Shown here piece by piece: positions 62,540 through 64,000 of a stretch of DNA of 64,000 bases. The notes under the pieces are model-generated. The model was given only the letters and a program-made list of their open reading frames with translations. It was not told the origin of the DNA and searched no databases. Where the stretch lies: positions 701,442 through 765,441 of the forward strand of contig NZ_LMGL01000002.1 of assembly GCF_001427145.1 (NCBI RefSeq), read 5' to 3'. Position numbers and translations under genes: made by a program. Each line of letters starts with the position of its first letter. The stretch's first letter is position 1. Source of the stretch: Microbacterium sp. Root166. Lineage in GTDB: Bacteria > Actinomycetota > Actinomycetes > Actinomycetales > Microbacteriaceae.

Positions 62540-62752
62540 ATGACGCACGAGAAGAAGCAGCTCTCCCCCGGCACTCAAGCGGCATTCGGGGTGGTCGGCC
62601 TGGTTCAGGTCGCGTTCGCGTTCCTCGCCTTCTGGGATCTGGCGCACCGTCCCGCCACGCAGGTGCGCGGACCGAAGCCCGCCTGGATCCCGGCCATCCT
62701 CGTCAACTGGATCGGCCCGGCGAGCTACTTCCTGTTCGGCATCAGGCGCTGA
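62540..62752 (+). CDS. PLDc_N-type small membrane protein
   Basis: 70 residues with two helices (about 12-32, 49-66) and the WDLAHRP...PAWIPAILVNWIGPASYFLFGIRR pattern of the PLDc_N family, normally the membrane N terminus of cardiolipin synthase-like proteins but common alone. AAGGAG lies 6 nt before the ATG; ATG at 62513 also has a possible site. Confidence 0.78.
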   Translation: MTHEKKQLSPGTQAAFGVVGLVQVAFAFLAFWDLAHRPATQVRGPKPAWIPAILVNWIGPASYFLFGIRR

Positions 62753-62820
62753 CGCACCACTCGACCCGGGGGCCAGCCCCACAGCCGCCGTTCACCTCGC
62801 TCAGTAGACTGAACCCACTC

Positions 62821-62902
62821 GCGGGAGTGGTGGAATTGGCAGACACGCAGGATTTAGGTTCCTGTGCCTCCGGGCGTGTGGGTTCAAGTCCCACCTTCCG
62901 CA
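62821..62902 (+). tRNA. tRNA-Leu (anticodon TAG)
   Basis: Class II tRNA with a long variable arm (GTGCCTCCGGGCGTG). Acceptor GCGGGAG pairs with CTTCCGC (two G-U), anticodon loop TTTAGGT with TAG, T-loop GGTTCAAGTCC. No encoded CCA. Confidence 0.95.
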
Positions 62903-62958
62903 CGTAGTCGCAGACGCGACGCACCTCCGCCGACCCCTAAGACCGACGGGAACGAATC

Positions 62959-63750
62959 TTGCAGCCGATCGCCCTCATCCCCTGGCTCGACCCTGCCGCG
63001 ATCATCGAATGGGCCGGCCCCTGGGCGCTCGTCGTGGTGTGCTTCATCGTCTTCGCCGAGACCGGCCTGCTCGTCGGGTTCCTGCTGCCCGGTGACACGC
63101 TGCTCGTCATCGCCGGACTGCTCTCGCACTCGACGCCGGCCGCGCCGAACGGCGTCTTCGGCCTCAGCGTGTGGTGGGTGGCGCTGCTGATCGGACTCTC
63201 GGCGTTCATCGGCGGCGAGGTCGGGTACTACATCGGCCATAAGGCGGGCCCGGCCGTCTTCGAACGCAAGGAGAGCGGGGTCTTCAGCGTCAAGAACGTC
63301 GAGCGCACCAACGCGTTCTTCGAGCGCTTCGGCGGACTGACGATCATCCTGGCCCGCTTCGTCCCGATCGTGCGCACGTTCGCCCCGGTTGCGGCGGGCG
63401 TCGGCCACATGCACAAGGGCAAGTACACGCTCTACAACCTCATCGGCGCCGTCCTTTGGGGCTTCGGTCTCACGATGCTCGGCTATGCGATCGGCTTCAT
63501 CCCCTGGGTGCGCGACCTCGTCACCGAGTACATCGACGTCATCCTGCTGATCGCCGTCGGCGGCACCGCGATCGTCACGCTGTGGCACTACCTCTCCGAG
63601 CGCCGCAAGGCCAAGAAGGCCGCCGCAGCCGGCGAGGACGTCGTCACCGACCACCAGGAGGCCGAGGCGCTCGTCCTCGACGCCGAGGTGTTCGAGCGCG
63701 GCCCCGAGCACCACGACGGCCACCACGACGACACCGCCCCCAAGCCCTAG
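62959..63750 (+). CDS. DedA-family membrane protein
   Basis: 263 residues. FAETGLLVGFLLPGDTLLVIAGLL and FERFGGLTIILARFVPIVRTFAPVAAGVGHM are the DedA/VTT landmarks (membrane-lipid transport family); five or six helices. The C-terminal tail is charged and His-rich (HHDGHHDD), which could bind metal. The start is TTG at 62959 as the best fit; the ribosome site is weak. Confidence 0.88.
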   Translation: MQPIALIPWLDPAAIIEWAGPWALVVVCFIVFAETGLLVGFLLPGDTLLVIAGLLSHSTPAAPNGVFGLSVWWVALLIGLSAFIGGEVGYYIGHKAGPAVFERKESGVFSVKNVERTNAFFERFGGLTIILARFVPIVRTFAPVAAGVGHMHKGKYTLYNLIGAVLWGFGLTMLGYAIGFIPWVRDLVTEYIDVILLIAVGGTAIVTLWHYLSERRKAKKAAAAGEDVVTDHQEAEALVLDAEVFERGPEHHDGHHDDTAPKP

Positions 63751-63761
63751 CGGGCCAGGGT

Positions 63762-64000
63762 TTAGGACGCCTTCGCGGTCTTCTTCTTGGCTGCGGGCTT
63801 CTCGGACTTCGGCGCCGCCTTCTTGGCGGCCGGCTTCTTCGCGGGCGCCTTGGCCGCGGCATCCGTCTTCGACGACGTCTTGGACCCGCCGCCCGAGCGC
63901 GCCGCACGCGACTTCTCGACGCTGGCGCGCAGCGCCTCCATGAGGTCGATGACCTCTCCGCCGGTGTCCTCTTCCTCGTGGTCGCCGAAGGTCTCGGAAG
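63762..64000 (-). CDS. ku: C-terminal end of Ku, non-homologous end-joining protein (partial)
   Basis: About 79 residues visible: EVIDLMEALRASVEKSRAARSGGG is the conserved end of bacterial Ku, then a Lys/Ala/Pro-rich tail (AAKKAAPKSEKPAAKKKTAKAS), as in actinobacterial Ku proteins, which helps DNA binding. Stop codon at 63762-63764; the rest lies past the right edge. Confidence 0.85.
   Translation of the reverse strand, partial: SETFGDHEEEDTGGEVIDLMEALRASVEKSRAARSGGGSKTSSKTDAAAKAPAKKPAAKKAAPKSEKPAAKKKTAKAS

Noticed and set aside
1..64000. CRISPR arrays or rRNA genes
   Set aside because: No regularly spaced repeats and no rRNA-like segments were seen.

Overview
The window is high-GC DNA from an actinobacterium, most like Microbacteriaceae (Microbacterium or a close relative). 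This rests on the codon bias, an actinobacterial tmRNA tag, a DUF222/HNH gene, a Ku protein with a Lys/Ala-rich tail, and many promoters whose -10 box lies only 6-9 nt from the start codon. No taxonomic search was possible. Most of the window is chromosome; about 20 kb is an inserted mobile element.

1-15.8 kb: partial otsA, small genes, then a catabolic block. It holds a CoA-transferase/thiolase operon with a divergent IclR regulator. Facing it is a nine-gene operon: Liv-type ABC importer, acyl-CoA ligase, TetR regulator, 3-hydroxybutyrate dehydrogenase and alpha/beta hydrolase. Together these could import a short hydroxyacid or its ester and convert it through 3-hydroxybutyrate, acetoacetate and acetoacetyl-CoA to acetyl-CoA. 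Perfect inverted repeats lie at both control regions. An ECF sigma factor fused to a zinc finger and membrane segments follows.

16-23.4 kb: tRNA-Lys, hisN, a lipoprotein, YihY/BrkB and DUF2231 membrane proteins, an SDR oxidoreductase, a phytoene-desaturase-like flavoprotein with an SRPBCC partner, and a PRC-barrel protein.

23.49-43.37 kb: an integrative mobilizable element inserted at the 3' end of ssrA (tmRNA). It has attL and attR, candidate integrase arm sites, an excisionase-like gene, a tyrosine integrase, and a MobF-type relaxase-helicase without any conjugation machinery. Cargo includes an ECF sigma factor with a membrane partner, many small membrane proteins and lipoproteins, a 40-residue cationic protein, and a 1375-residue NACHT-type NTPase with a PD-(D/E)XK-like nuclease signature at its C terminus. 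The last is the best candidate for an undescribed (anti-phage) system.

43.3-64 kb: ssrA, a lipoprotein paralogous to the one at 17.1 kb, SIMPL protein, smpB, ftsX-ftsE, an HNH endonuclease, cupin, acetyltransferase, prfB, an MFS transporter, a two-HTH regulator divergent from a 1280-residue secreted subtilase, a compact Tad/Flp pilus operon, tRNA-Leu, a DedA protein and the C-terminal end of Ku.
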